This document shows, piece by piece, positions 7,990 to 13,558 of a stretch of DNA of 13,558 nt. How positions within the stretch are numbered: position 1 is the stretch's first letter; every line of letters starts with the position of its first letter. A program made the position numbers and the translations under genes. Source of the DNA: Bacteroidota bacterium (GTDB lineage: Bacteria > Bacteroidota > Bacteroidia > Chitinophagales > Chitinophagaceae); assembly GCA_023392185.1 (NCBI GenBank), contig JAEVZP010000085.1:1-13558 (forward strand), given 5' to 3'. The notes below the pieces were generated by a model. It saw only the letters and a program-made list of their open reading frames with translations, made no database searches and was not told the origin of the DNA.

Positions 7990-8229
7990 CAAAGAAGATA
8001 TTTCCGGAAATGTGATCCCGGTTTCCTGCCCGGGGCGATCCGGGGCGACGGGCAGGATAAAAAGTTTACGCAAAAGCTGCTGCGCGAAAAAGTGGTCAAC
8101 CAATTGCCCGGCGCAACCTTAGTAGCAATCGGGGGAAAGCGGCATGTAAGCCCTTTAGAAATCCCTCAAAAACTGGCGAAGGTGATTCGGGAATTTGCAG
8201 GGAAACTCATAGAAAAGGAAAGCTCTTAA
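7990..8229 (+). pseudogene. Decayed alpha/beta hydrolase, C-terminal remnant
   Basis: The frame from 7990 to TAA 8227-8229 has no ATG/GTG start in a sensible place, but its 79-residue peptide ends with features of an alpha/beta-hydrolase C-terminus. DKKFTQKLL is in the place of the GxxD acid loop; LPGATLVAIGGKRHVSPLE matches the strand and catalytic-His loop (family pattern PGA-LVxIxGxGHxSPLExP); and KLAKVIREFAGKL matches the last helix. The strand that should come just before, VIPVSC, is read in a different frame (about 8009-8026), so at least one frameshift separates it. No nucleophile elbow (GxSxG) or N-terminal half is present in 7839-7990. The remnant overlaps the stop codon of the convergent methyltransferase gene. 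A sequencing error cannot explain the missing N-terminal half. Confidence 0.6.
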
Positions 8230-8900
8230 CACCCAAAGGCTTCCAGCGTGTAAAACATCGGTGCGTCTTTCTTCGGCGGTGTTTGTTTACTCACCAGCCG
8301 GAAACCTGATTGTTCCAATTCGCCTAAAAGTACGCTTTCTACCGGCATCAGGTGTCCGCAATCCTTCCGCTTCCGGCCGGGTTTTGCGGCAGTGCGTTCC
8401 ATCAGTACCAGTCGTCCGCCGGGCCGCAACACCCGGTGGATGTCGCGCAGCATGGTTTCTTTATGGTCCAGCTCGTGGTAGGTGTTCAGGAGCAGGACGC
8501 GGTCGTAGGCAGCGGTGGCCAGCCGGGTGCTGTCTTCGGTGCCGAGAACAATAGCAAAGCTGCCATCTATTTTCCGGTCCATCAGCGTTTCGTAGTAAGC
8601 CTTTACCCTGCCTACTTCGCTTTCGTTCAGGCAGCGGGCGTCAATATCCTGTACCGTCCACGAAATGCCGGGGCGGAAAAAAGCCAGCTGCACTTCCATA
8701 TTGCCGTTCATCGCCCCGATGCTGACAACTTTTTCGCCCGGTTGGGTTTGGATGTACTGAAGCGTGTTTTGGTAGTACTCGTAAACCGCCGCCGTGTCCG
8801 AAGCGTAGAAGCCGCAGTTGAAGGGCCGGTTTTGGGGCCGGGGCGCGAAGGCAGAACAGGCCCAAAACAAAAGCAACAAGTAAAGGTGATGTGGACGCAT
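8226..8900 (-). CDS. Class I SAM-methyltransferase-like protein with export-type N-terminus
   Basis: The 224-aa product has a Rossmann methyltransferase pattern. Motif I is VVSIGAMNGNMEV at 58-70, where A and N replace the usual C/xG residues of DxGxGxG. Acidic motif II is VQDID at 83-87, then YDRVLLLNTYHELDH at 132-146 and LRPGGRLVLMER at 158-169, a strong match to the post-motif region of methyltransferase type 11/25 domains. The N-terminus MRPHHLYLLLLFWACSAFA looks like a signal peptide, either type I cleaved after AFA or a poor lipobox around WAC. There is no later Met before residue 63, so the hydrophobic start cannot be an annotation error. SAM is not expected outside the cytoplasm, which makes the role unclear. 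It follows the lipoprotein gene by 48 nt and is probably the third gene of that unit. Confidence 0.8.
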   Translation of the reverse strand: MRPHHLYLLLLFWACSAFAPRPQNRPFNCGFYASDTAAVYEYYQNTLQYIQTQPGEKVVSIGAMNGNMEVQLAFFRPGISWTVQDIDARCLNESEVGRVKAYYETLMDRKIDGSFAIVLGTEDSTRLATAAYDRVLLLNTYHELDHKETMLRDIHRVLRPGGRLVLMERTAAKPGRKRKDCGHLMPVESVLLGELEQSGFRLVSKQTPPKKDAPMFYTLEAFGC

Positions 8901-8948
8901 TCGAAGGGGAATATAAAAGGCAGAAACGGAGCGTTGAACAGTCCCGGA

Positions 8949-9467
8949 TTATTGATCCGGTGGCGAAGCATACACCCGCTTCCAGGTAACTTTTCCACCC
9001 CGGGCCACTTCGTACCGATACAAAGCATAGGCCATGATATGGCCGTCACTCAGGGAAGCAAACACATACTGACCAGCGAGGGGCAGCGCTTCTTCAAAAC
9101 GCATGGTGCCGCCTAAAACGCCTTCTGCGCCAATGAGCTCTGGATGTTTTTCCTGCAGATAAGCACCAAGACCCTCTGAAGTTACCGGAATGCGGGCCCT
9201 TTGGAGGGCATCTCCTTCCAGCAGATACCCCCCGCCGGTGCTGCCTCCTGAAGGTTGCACCGGCGTTTGAGCCAGCAGCGTCATCAGCGAATCGTTGGCC
9301 CGCAGCAGCTTTTGCTCGCGGTCGCGCAGTTGCACCATCTCCTGGTCATAGCTGTTTGTGCTGCCCGTTTCGCGTCCGGAACAGGCTGCCAGAGCAAGCG
9401 CCAACAACAGAAAAGTGCTGCGAGCAGTTCTGCATTTTAAAATCGGCCGGGATAAAGTTCTTTTCAT
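8949..9467 (-). CDS. Small lipoprotein with short coiled coil
   Basis: From ATG 9467 the protein has 172 aa. A basic n-region (MKRTLSRPILKCRTARS) leads to a hydrophobic stretch and lipobox LALAAC, with the lipidated Cys at 29. Residues about 41-66 (DQEMVQLRDREQKLLRANDS) look like a short coiled coil, followed by a Gly/Ser linker at 72-80 and a small alpha/beta domain ending in YALYRYEVARGGKVTWKRVY at 147-166. An upstream in-frame ATG (9491) would overlap the preceding gene and lengthen the n-region to 25 residues, so 9467, 5 nt after the previous stop and preceded by an A-run, is preferred. The family is unknown. It is tightly coupled to the lipoprotein gene before it. Confidence 0.82.
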   Translation of the reverse strand: MKRTLSRPILKCRTARSTFLLLALALAACSGRETGSTNSYDQEMVQLRDREQKLLRANDSLMTLLAQTPVQPSGGSTGGGYLLEGDALQRARIPVTSEGLGAYLQEKHPELIGAEGVLGGTMRFEEALPLAGQYVFASLSDGHIMAYALYRYEVARGGKVTWKRVYASPPDQ

Positions 9468-9472
9468 TTTTT

Positions 9473-10078
9473 TTAAAGATCGGTTCGCCAAAAAGTTTCC
9501 CCTGTTCTGCGGAGTGTATAGCCAATAATTCCGGCACGCTCGCCCAGGTAAAACCGGCTCACCGTGTTAGAAGGGCTGGTTTCAAACTGAAGGACCGTTG
9601 AAAACAGCCGGTTCCGGATGGTGGTATCAGCGGTTGTTCGCGCTGCCTGCGGCGATTCCAGGGAACCGATGAAACGAAAGGCATAGCTGTCTTCATTTAC
9701 CTCAACGGTGCCCTGCGGAAACAGCACGGTAGCCTGGTCGTAGGCCGGCGTCACAACCTGCATCGCCAGTTCTAACCGAATGCGGTCGGCGTTGCTGATG
9801 GCATAGGCCTCCCAGTTCAGCGTTTCGTAGCAGTTTTGGGTGGGTTTGCAAACGCGCACAAAGCCTTCGTTTGCTTTGCGGGCCGGCACGCTCGCGGGCG
9901 TTATCCCCATTGCCATACTGGCTTTGAAGTCTATTGAGGTCGCGCCGCTGTGGTACTCCAGGATGGAAGGAGGTGCATATTTCTTAAAGACCTCCACAGA
10001 ATCCGACGGACAGGAAATATCCTTGCAGCCACAGCCGGATGCCAGCAATAAGCAGAGAAAAGGCAGGGTGTTTTTCAC
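9473..10078 (-). CDS. Cysteine-containing lipoprotein of unknown function
   Basis: The 201-aa product starts at GTG (10078), since no other Met occurs before residue 55 and the signal peptide begins exactly there: MKNTLPFLCLLLASGC, with the lipidated Cys at 16. Further Cys at 18 and 23 follow the anchor, and a C-x5-C pair is at about 86-92 (VRVCKPTQNCYE), which could form a disulfide in the periplasm. The rest is a soluble beta-rich domain ending in YLGERAGIIGYTLRRTGETF. I do not recognise the family. It is the first gene of a likely three-gene unit (lipoprotein, lipoprotein, methyltransferase-like protein), with the second gene starting 5 nt after its stop. A perfect hairpin lies only 13 nt upstream of its start codon. 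Confidence 0.82.
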   Translation of the reverse strand: MKNTLPFLCLLLASGCGCKDISCPSDSVEVFKKYAPPSILEYHSGATSIDFKASMAMGITPASVPARKANEGFVRVCKPTQNCYETLNWEAYAISNADRIRLELAMQVVTPAYDQATVLFPQGTVEVNEDSYAFRFIGSLESPQAARTTADTTIRNRLFSTVLQFETSPSNTVSRFYLGERAGIIGYTLRRTGETFWRTDL

Positions 10079-10091
10079 TTCCTAAAGATAG

Positions 10092-10123
10092 AACGCCCGG
10101 CTTTTTCGAAAAAGCCGGGCGTT
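10092..10123. terminator. Perfect 32-nt palindrome, candidate terminator or leader hairpin
   Basis: AACGCCCGGCTTTTTC (10092-10107) is the exact reverse complement of 10108-10123. It folds into a 14-bp stem with a TTCG tetraloop on either strand. It could end transcription coming from the T9SS gene, whose stop is 106 nt upstream, but no T-run follows on either strand. It could instead be a 5' hairpin of the lipoprotein mRNA. Confidence 0.5.
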
Positions 10124-10173
10124 TGGTTAAAACCAATTGCGCCAAAAGGTGTATGTGAAAAAGTTTAGAGTGC

Positions 10174-10187
10174 AGCGGCACGCCGCT
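10174..10187 (-). terminator. Possible terminator hairpin after the T9SS-cargo gene
   Basis: AGCGGC and GCCGCT (6 bp) are followed on the minus strand by CACTCTAAACTTTTT. The T-run starts about 10 nt after the stem, so this is a weak candidate, 43 nt after the stop codon. Confidence 0.25.
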
Positions 10188-10229
10188 TAAAAGCTATCTG
10201 GATTTTCTGCATTTTTTGGGTCTTGCTTT

Positions 10230-11282
10230 TCAGTCTGTGGTATGCCGAAGCGTGGTGTAATCTACTTCGCCTTCGGTGATTTCCACTTGTACGCTGTAGT
10301 TGCCAACCGGAAGATTTTCCAGTGTGATTTTTACCTGGTTAGCATTTCCTTCAAACTGGTATTCCCGGTGAATACCGGGGTTGTCTATCTTAACAATCTC
10401 TACTTTTTTAATGAGAAAGTCTGTAACCATCATCTCCAACATGGTAGCTTCAAGAGCCGGATTGGGATAGACCTTTATTCCGTATTTACAGCGGGGGCGG
10501 GTATAGGTTGCTTTTGTAAAACCAAAAGAATTAATAGCCGTTACTTGAAAGGTGTAACTAATGGTTTCCATCATCCGGTCAAGCTCTACTGTATTATTCG
10601 CAGGAGTGTCCATTGGTATCATTGGACTTGTGGCTCCCGGAATATTTTCTTGATATGATGTCATATAAGTTGTTGCACCTTTGGCATAATAGCTCATCTT
10701 CATCTTATCACATCTGCCGAAGTCACTAATGTTTTGATAGGTAATTTCCGGAATGTCGGGCTTGTAATTTACAGAAATATCAAAAGCTTCTTTGTGCACC
10801 GCTCCGTCATTATCCGTGCAGGTTGCCAATAGCTGCCCGCGTATGGTTCCGTCCTCATTGCGCAGCCATTGGTAGCCGCTTGCAGGTACCGCCCCAACAA
10901 CAGGTTGCCACAAGCCAACGCCACCATAAGACCCACTGTGTTGATTGAGAACGTACTGACCGCCATTGTAAAAAATGCTGAGTTCCCAGGTCATACTTAC
11001 CGGATAATCGCCTTTAGGATTTTCATCCTGGAACTCCATATAGAAGCCATACTGGCTGCCCGGTGTAAAGTTTTTAGGGGGCTGAGGGGTAATCTTATTG
11101 TTAGCATAACCTTTGATAACAATACCATCTTCAATACCAAAGAAGGGCGCACACAACGGCTTTGCGCTATTGATTGCATACAAAATAGCTACCTGCGGCT
11201 GCATTCGCTGTTGAGCAAATGCTTCTCTATTGTATAAGAGAAGCGCGAAAACCAACCCGGAAATTAGGGAAAGCTTTTTCAT
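10230..11282 (-). CDS. Secreted protein with T9SS type A C-terminal sorting domain
   Basis: From ATG 11282 the protein has 350 aa, beginning with a clear type I signal peptide (MKKLSLISGLVFALLLYNREAFAQ). The frame continues upstream to 11324, but that would bury the signal peptide 14 residues in, so 11282 is preferred. Residues about 30-200 are beta-rich without a known catalytic motif. Residues about 205-265 look like a fibronectin-III-type module (ISYTFQVTAINSFGFTKATY at 241-260). The last 80 residues match the T9SS type A sorting domain: IKVYPNP at 269-275, a KVEIVKID strand at 293-300, and ITLENLPVGNYSVQVEITEG at 319-338. In this family the domain directs export across the outer membrane by the Por/Spr machinery and is then cut off. 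The product is probably secreted or surface-attached; no enzyme activity can be assigned. Confidence 0.88.
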   Translation of the reverse strand: MKKLSLISGLVFALLLYNREAFAQQRMQPQVAILYAINSAKPLCAPFFGIEDGIVIKGYANNKITPQPPKNFTPGSQYGFYMEFQDENPKGDYPVSMTWELSIFYNGGQYVLNQHSGSYGGVGLWQPVVGAVPASGYQWLRNEDGTIRGQLLATCTDNDGAVHKEAFDISVNYKPDIPEITYQNISDFGRCDKMKMSYYAKGATTYMTSYQENIPGATSPMIPMDTPANNTVELDRMMETISYTFQVTAINSFGFTKATYTRPRCKYGIKVYPNPALEATMLEMMVTDFLIKKVEIVKIDNPGIHREYQFEGNANQVKITLENLPVGNYSVQVEITEGEVDYTTLRHTTD

Positions 11283-11339
11283 AGCTTGTGTTTTAGGTTT
11301 CGCCATTAATAACAAAAATCTCATTTTATTCTTAAAAAC

Positions 11340-11374
11340 GAAAAAGTCCGGGCAAAGATTACCCGGACTTTTTC
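11340..11374 (-). terminator. Intrinsic terminator of pckA
   Basis: GAAAAAGTCCGGG (11340-11352) pairs fully with CCCGGACTTTTTC (11362-11374) around a 9-nt loop. On the minus strand it ends in ACTTTTTCGTTTTT, giving a T-rich tail, 38 nt after the pckA stop codon. Confidence 0.88.
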
Positions 11375-11412
11375 TGCTACTTTTTTCCGGAAATTTCCGG
11401 AAAACAACAGCC

Positions 11413-13032
11413 TTACGCTTCTACCGGAATCTCGGTTTTGGGCGCGGCGCTTTTGATTTCTTCAGAAGTGCCTTCGGCGTATTTCTCAAAGTTTTTCACA
11501 AACAGCTTGGCCAGATCGGTGGCTTTGCGGTCGTATTCGTCTTTGTCGGTCCAGGTTTCGCGCGGGTTCAGCACCTCGCTCGGAACGCCCGGAACGCTTT
11601 GCGGCTTCATAAAGCCAAACACGGCGTGCGGCGTGTATTCCACGTTATCCAGCTCCCCTTTCATGGCAGCGGTAATCATGGCGCGGGTGTGCTTCAGGCT
11701 CATGCGCTTGCCGGTGCCGTAGGCACCGCCGGTCCAGCCGGTGTTGATCAGCCATACTTTCACGTCCGGATGCTGCTCCAGCTTCTGGCCCAGCAGCTCG
11801 GCATATTTGGCCGGGTGCAGGGGCAGGAATACGCGGCCAAAGCATGCCGAGAAGGTGGGTTGCGGCTCGGTTACGCCCACTTCCGTGCCGGCTACTTTAG
11901 CCGTGTAGCCGCTCATAAACTGATACATCGCCTGCTCTTTGGAAAGGCGGGAGATCGGCGGCAGGATGCCAAAGGCATCGGCTGTAAGGAAGAAAATATT
12001 TTTCGGGTCGCCGCCATAGGAAGGCTCCTTGGCGTTGGGGATAAAGTCGATCGGATAGGCCGCGCGGGTGTTCTCGGTGATGGAGCCGTCGGCATAGTCT
12101 ACTTCTTTAGAGTCTTGCTTAAAGACAATATTTTCCAGAATGGTGCCGGGCTGAATGGCTTCCCAGATTTGCGGCTCTTTTTCCTGGCTCAGGTCGATTA
12201 CTTTGGCATAGCAGCCGCCTTCAAAGTTGAACACCGAGCCGTCGGCCCAGCCGTGCTCATCATCGCCGATCAGGGCGCGCTCCGGATCAGCAGAAAGGGT
12301 GGTTTTTCCGGTGCCGGAAAGGCCGAAGAACAGGGCGACGTCGCCGTCTTTGCCTTCGTTGGCCGAGCAGTGCATGGAAAGCACTTTATGGTCGTGCGGC
12401 AACACAAAATTCAGCACGCCGAAGATGCCTTTTTTCATCTCACCGGTATAGGCCGAGCCGCCGATGAGGATCACCTTACGGGTAAAGTTTACGATGGTGA
12501 AGTTGCCCTGACGCGTGCCGTCTACTGCCGGATCGGCGAGGAAAGTAGGCGCTTGCAGGATCGTCCAGTCGTGTTGCTGGTTTTGCAGCTCTTCGGGCGT
12601 AGGGCGCAGAAACAGGTTGTTGCAAAACAGGTTGGCCCAGGGGGTTTCGTTCACCACGCGCACGTTGAGGCGGTATTGCGGATCGGCACAGGCATATGCG
12701 TCGCGCACCCATACTTCTTTCTGGGAGAGGTGAGCCGCTACCTTGTCATACAATTTGTCGAAGGCTTCCGGGGAAAAAGGAATATTGACATCGCCCCAAT
12801 CCACGCTTTTCTCAGTGATCGCGTCCTTCACAGTAAACTTATCCTTGGGCGAGCGACCGGTGAATTTTCCGGTATTTACGCTCAGCGCGCCGCTGTCGTT
12901 CAGCGTTCCCTGTCCCAGTTCCAGCGTCTGCTGCACCAGCTCTTCCGGGGAGAGGTTCCAGTGCGCAATTGACGGATTTATCCCGAGGTCAGCGAGGCGG
13001 GCCTGCGGATTTTTAGTGCCAAATTCCTGCAT
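11413..13032 (-). CDS. pckA: Phosphoenolpyruvate carboxykinase (ATP)
   Basis: It converts oxaloacetate and ATP to phosphoenolpyruvate, CO2 and ADP, the entry step of gluconeogenesis, in the cytoplasm. It can run backwards as a CO2-fixing anaplerotic step in some bacteria. At 539 aa it has the normal length for the ATP-dependent family. Signatures: TGRSPKDKF at 58-66, with the oxaloacetate-binding Arg; GGSAYTGEMKKGIF at 191-204, with the metal-site Lys; the P-loop GLSGTGKTTLS at 237-247; GDDEHGW at 256-262, the kinase-2/metal site; and TENTRAAYPIDFIPNA, holding the conserved Arg of the nucleotide site. The ATG at 13032 gives a family-like start, 38 nt after a -7 promoter element, and a strong terminator follows, so it is monocistronic. 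Confidence 0.98.
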   Translation of the reverse strand: MQEFGTKNPQARLADLGINPSIAHWNLSPEELVQQTLELGQGTLNDSGALSVNTGKFTGRSPKDKFTVKDAITEKSVDWGDVNIPFSPEAFDKLYDKVAAHLSQKEVWVRDAYACADPQYRLNVRVVNETPWANLFCNNLFLRPTPEELQNQQHDWTILQAPTFLADPAVDGTRQGNFTIVNFTRKVILIGGSAYTGEMKKGIFGVLNFVLPHDHKVLSMHCSANEGKDGDVALFFGLSGTGKTTLSADPERALIGDDEHGWADGSVFNFEGGCYAKVIDLSQEKEPQIWEAIQPGTILENIVFKQDSKEVDYADGSITENTRAAYPIDFIPNAKEPSYGGDPKNIFFLTADAFGILPPISRLSKEQAMYQFMSGYTAKVAGTEVGVTEPQPTFSACFGRVFLPLHPAKYAELLGQKLEQHPDVKVWLINTGWTGGAYGTGKRMSLKHTRAMITAAMKGELDNVEYTPHAVFGFMKPQSVPGVPSEVLNPRETWTDKDEYDRKATDLAKLFVKNFEKYAEGTSEEIKSAAPKTEIPVEA

Positions 13033-13069
13033 AATGTGCGGTTTCTTGGAAAAGATTATAAAGTGGAGG

Positions 13070-13077
13070 CAAAATTA
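13070..13077 (-). promoter_or_regulatory. pckA promoter, -7 element TAATTTTG
   Basis: Bases 13077-13070 on the minus strand read TAATTTTG, an exact TAnnTTTG match. I see no good TTG at the -33 position. The predicted start site near 13063 gives a leader of about 30 nt. Confidence 0.5.
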
Positions 13078-13233
13078 GGACAGAATGCGGTAATGCGGTA
13101 AACCCATAATGTGAAAAAAGCTGTGGTTCCGCTTTATCCGCTGCTGCCGAACCCAATCTCTCTGCTTGCTGACGTGGCTCAAAGCTTTCAGATTTTTAGC
13201 CTCTAAACCTAATTCCTCCTAATCCCTAACGTG

Positions 13234-13250
13234 CATCTTGTTTTAAGATG
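13234..13250. repeat. Small hairpin next to the long inverted repeat
   Basis: CATCTT and AAGATG (6 bp) enclose GTTTT and end exactly where the long inverted repeat begins. The rest of 13078-13233 holds no recognisable gene; only a short direct repeat, ATGCGGTA ATGCGGTA (13085-13100), is visible there. Confidence 0.35.
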
Positions 13251-13354
13251 ATAAAGGCCACAGAGACCACGGAGGTGTTCACAGAGGTCCACAGACACAC
13301 CCTTCAGTTCTTTGTGGACCTCCGTACCTTCTTTGTGCCCTCTGTGGCCTTTAT
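13251..13354. repeat. Long imperfect inverted repeat of CACAGAG-like units
   Basis: The arms 13251-13295 and 13311-13354 are imperfect reverse complements. The outer 15 bp (ATAAAGGCCACAGAG) and an inner 10 bp (GAGGTCCACA at 13285-13294 with 13313-13322) are perfect. The left arm is itself made of short units with the core CACRGAG, beginning at 13259, 13268, 13280 and 13290. From general knowledge, similar CACAGAGG-rich intergenic repeats occur many times in some Bacteroidota genomes; that cannot be tested from one copy. It lies between pckA and the gene at the window end, and may act as a transcription stop for neither or both. Confidence 0.75.
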
Positions 13355-13382
13355 TTAACTATAACCAATTGAAAATGAATAC

Positions 13383-13558
13383 TCATAAAGCGAGATTCGC
13401 GTTAATCCCTGAGGCCGCTTCCCTTTTACTTCTTTCATTTAAAACCAATAACAAGGCGATGCTCAGATAGTAAAACGCGCCGACCTTATGGGTTTCAATC
13501 AGCTCCGAGAAAAAGTTGTTGATAAAGCCGGCGGCAAACATGCCGGCCACCGAAAGCG
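13383..13558 (-). CDS. C-terminal end of a membrane protein, possibly O-antigen ligase/polymerase-like
   Basis: On the minus strand the frame is open from the window edge for 57 codons to TGA (13385-13383). The peptide shows LSVAGMFAAGFINNFF followed by SELIETHKVG and a hydrophobic helix FYYLSIALLLVLN, then a basic, soluble tail (ERSKREAASG). This is the ending of a polytopic inner-membrane protein with a short extracytoplasmic loop before the last helix. The arrangement reminds me of O-antigen ligase/polymerase-type proteins of Bacteroidota, but this rests on resemblance alone. The gene begins outside the window. It runs in the same direction as pckA and ends about 350 nt before it, with the inverted repeat in the gap. 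Confidence 0.7.
   Translation of the reverse strand, partial: LSVAGMFAAGFINNFFSELIETHKVGAFYYLSIALLLVLNERSKREAASGINANLAL

Noticed and set aside
7792..8103. Minus-strand frame in the gap after the acyltransferase gene
   Set aside because: No domain or signal is visible; the plus strand of the same region reads as the end of a hydrolase, which explains the open frame.
11230..12972. 580-codon plus-strand frame opposite pckA
   Set aside because: It mirrors the codon pattern of pckA, which has all catalytic motifs. Long antisense frames are common in GC-biased, strongly coded genes.
13251..13354. CRISPR array or attC-like site
   Set aside because: The repeats are short, irregular in spacing and arranged as an inverted pair, without unique spacers of constant length, and no cas or integrase gene is near.

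Overview
The window comes from a member of the Bacteroidota, probably a Chitinophagaceae-like genome (family-level placement is inference). Supporting signs are: promoter elements matching the Bacteroidota -7 consensus TAnnTTTG ahead of gcvT, pckA and the acyltransferase; genes with A-rich leaders and few Shine-Dalgarno sites; three short lipoproteins; and a secreted protein with a type IX secretion (T9SS) type A C-terminal domain. Base composition is moderate and looks even across the window. I saw no integrase, transposase, CRISPR array, tRNA or rRNA.

Layout. 1-178: 3' end of an unrecognised plus-strand gene, then a perfect 41-nt palindrome that serves as a shared terminator. 252-2917: minus-strand pyrH (UMP kinase) and a large polytopic GT-C-like glycosyltransferase. 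3170-4302: minus-strand gcvT (glycine cleavage T protein) with a textbook intrinsic terminator and a TACCTTTG promoter element. 4514-6394: a plus-strand pair, a lipoprotein and an exported MORN-like repeat protein, 27 nt apart. 6416-7838: a Bacteroidota-type promoter, an unexplained leader of about 220 nt, and an acyltransferase-3 membrane protein. 7990-8229: the C-terminal remnant of a broken alpha/beta hydrolase. 8226-10078: a minus-strand set of two lipoproteins followed by a methyltransferase-fold protein with an export-type N-terminus. 10230-11282: a T9SS cargo protein. 11340-13077: pckA (ATP-dependent PEP carboxykinase) with terminator and promoter element. 13251-13354: a 104-nt imperfect inverted repeat built from CACAGAG-like units. 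13383-13558: 3' end of a minus-strand membrane protein.

Function. The housekeeping genes (pyrH, gcvT, pckA) cover pyrimidine nucleotide synthesis, one-carbon/glycine metabolism and gluconeogenesis, and they look like independent units rather than a pathway cluster. Around them lie cell-envelope genes: a glycosyltransferase, an acyltransferase, lipoproteins, exported repeat and T9SS proteins, and the tail of a possible O-antigen ligase/polymerase. I found no convincing new defence, mobile or biosynthetic system. The items most worth a second look are the methyltransferase fold with an export signal beside two lipoproteins, the long leader before the acyltransferase, the CACAGAG inverted repeat and the decayed hydrolase.
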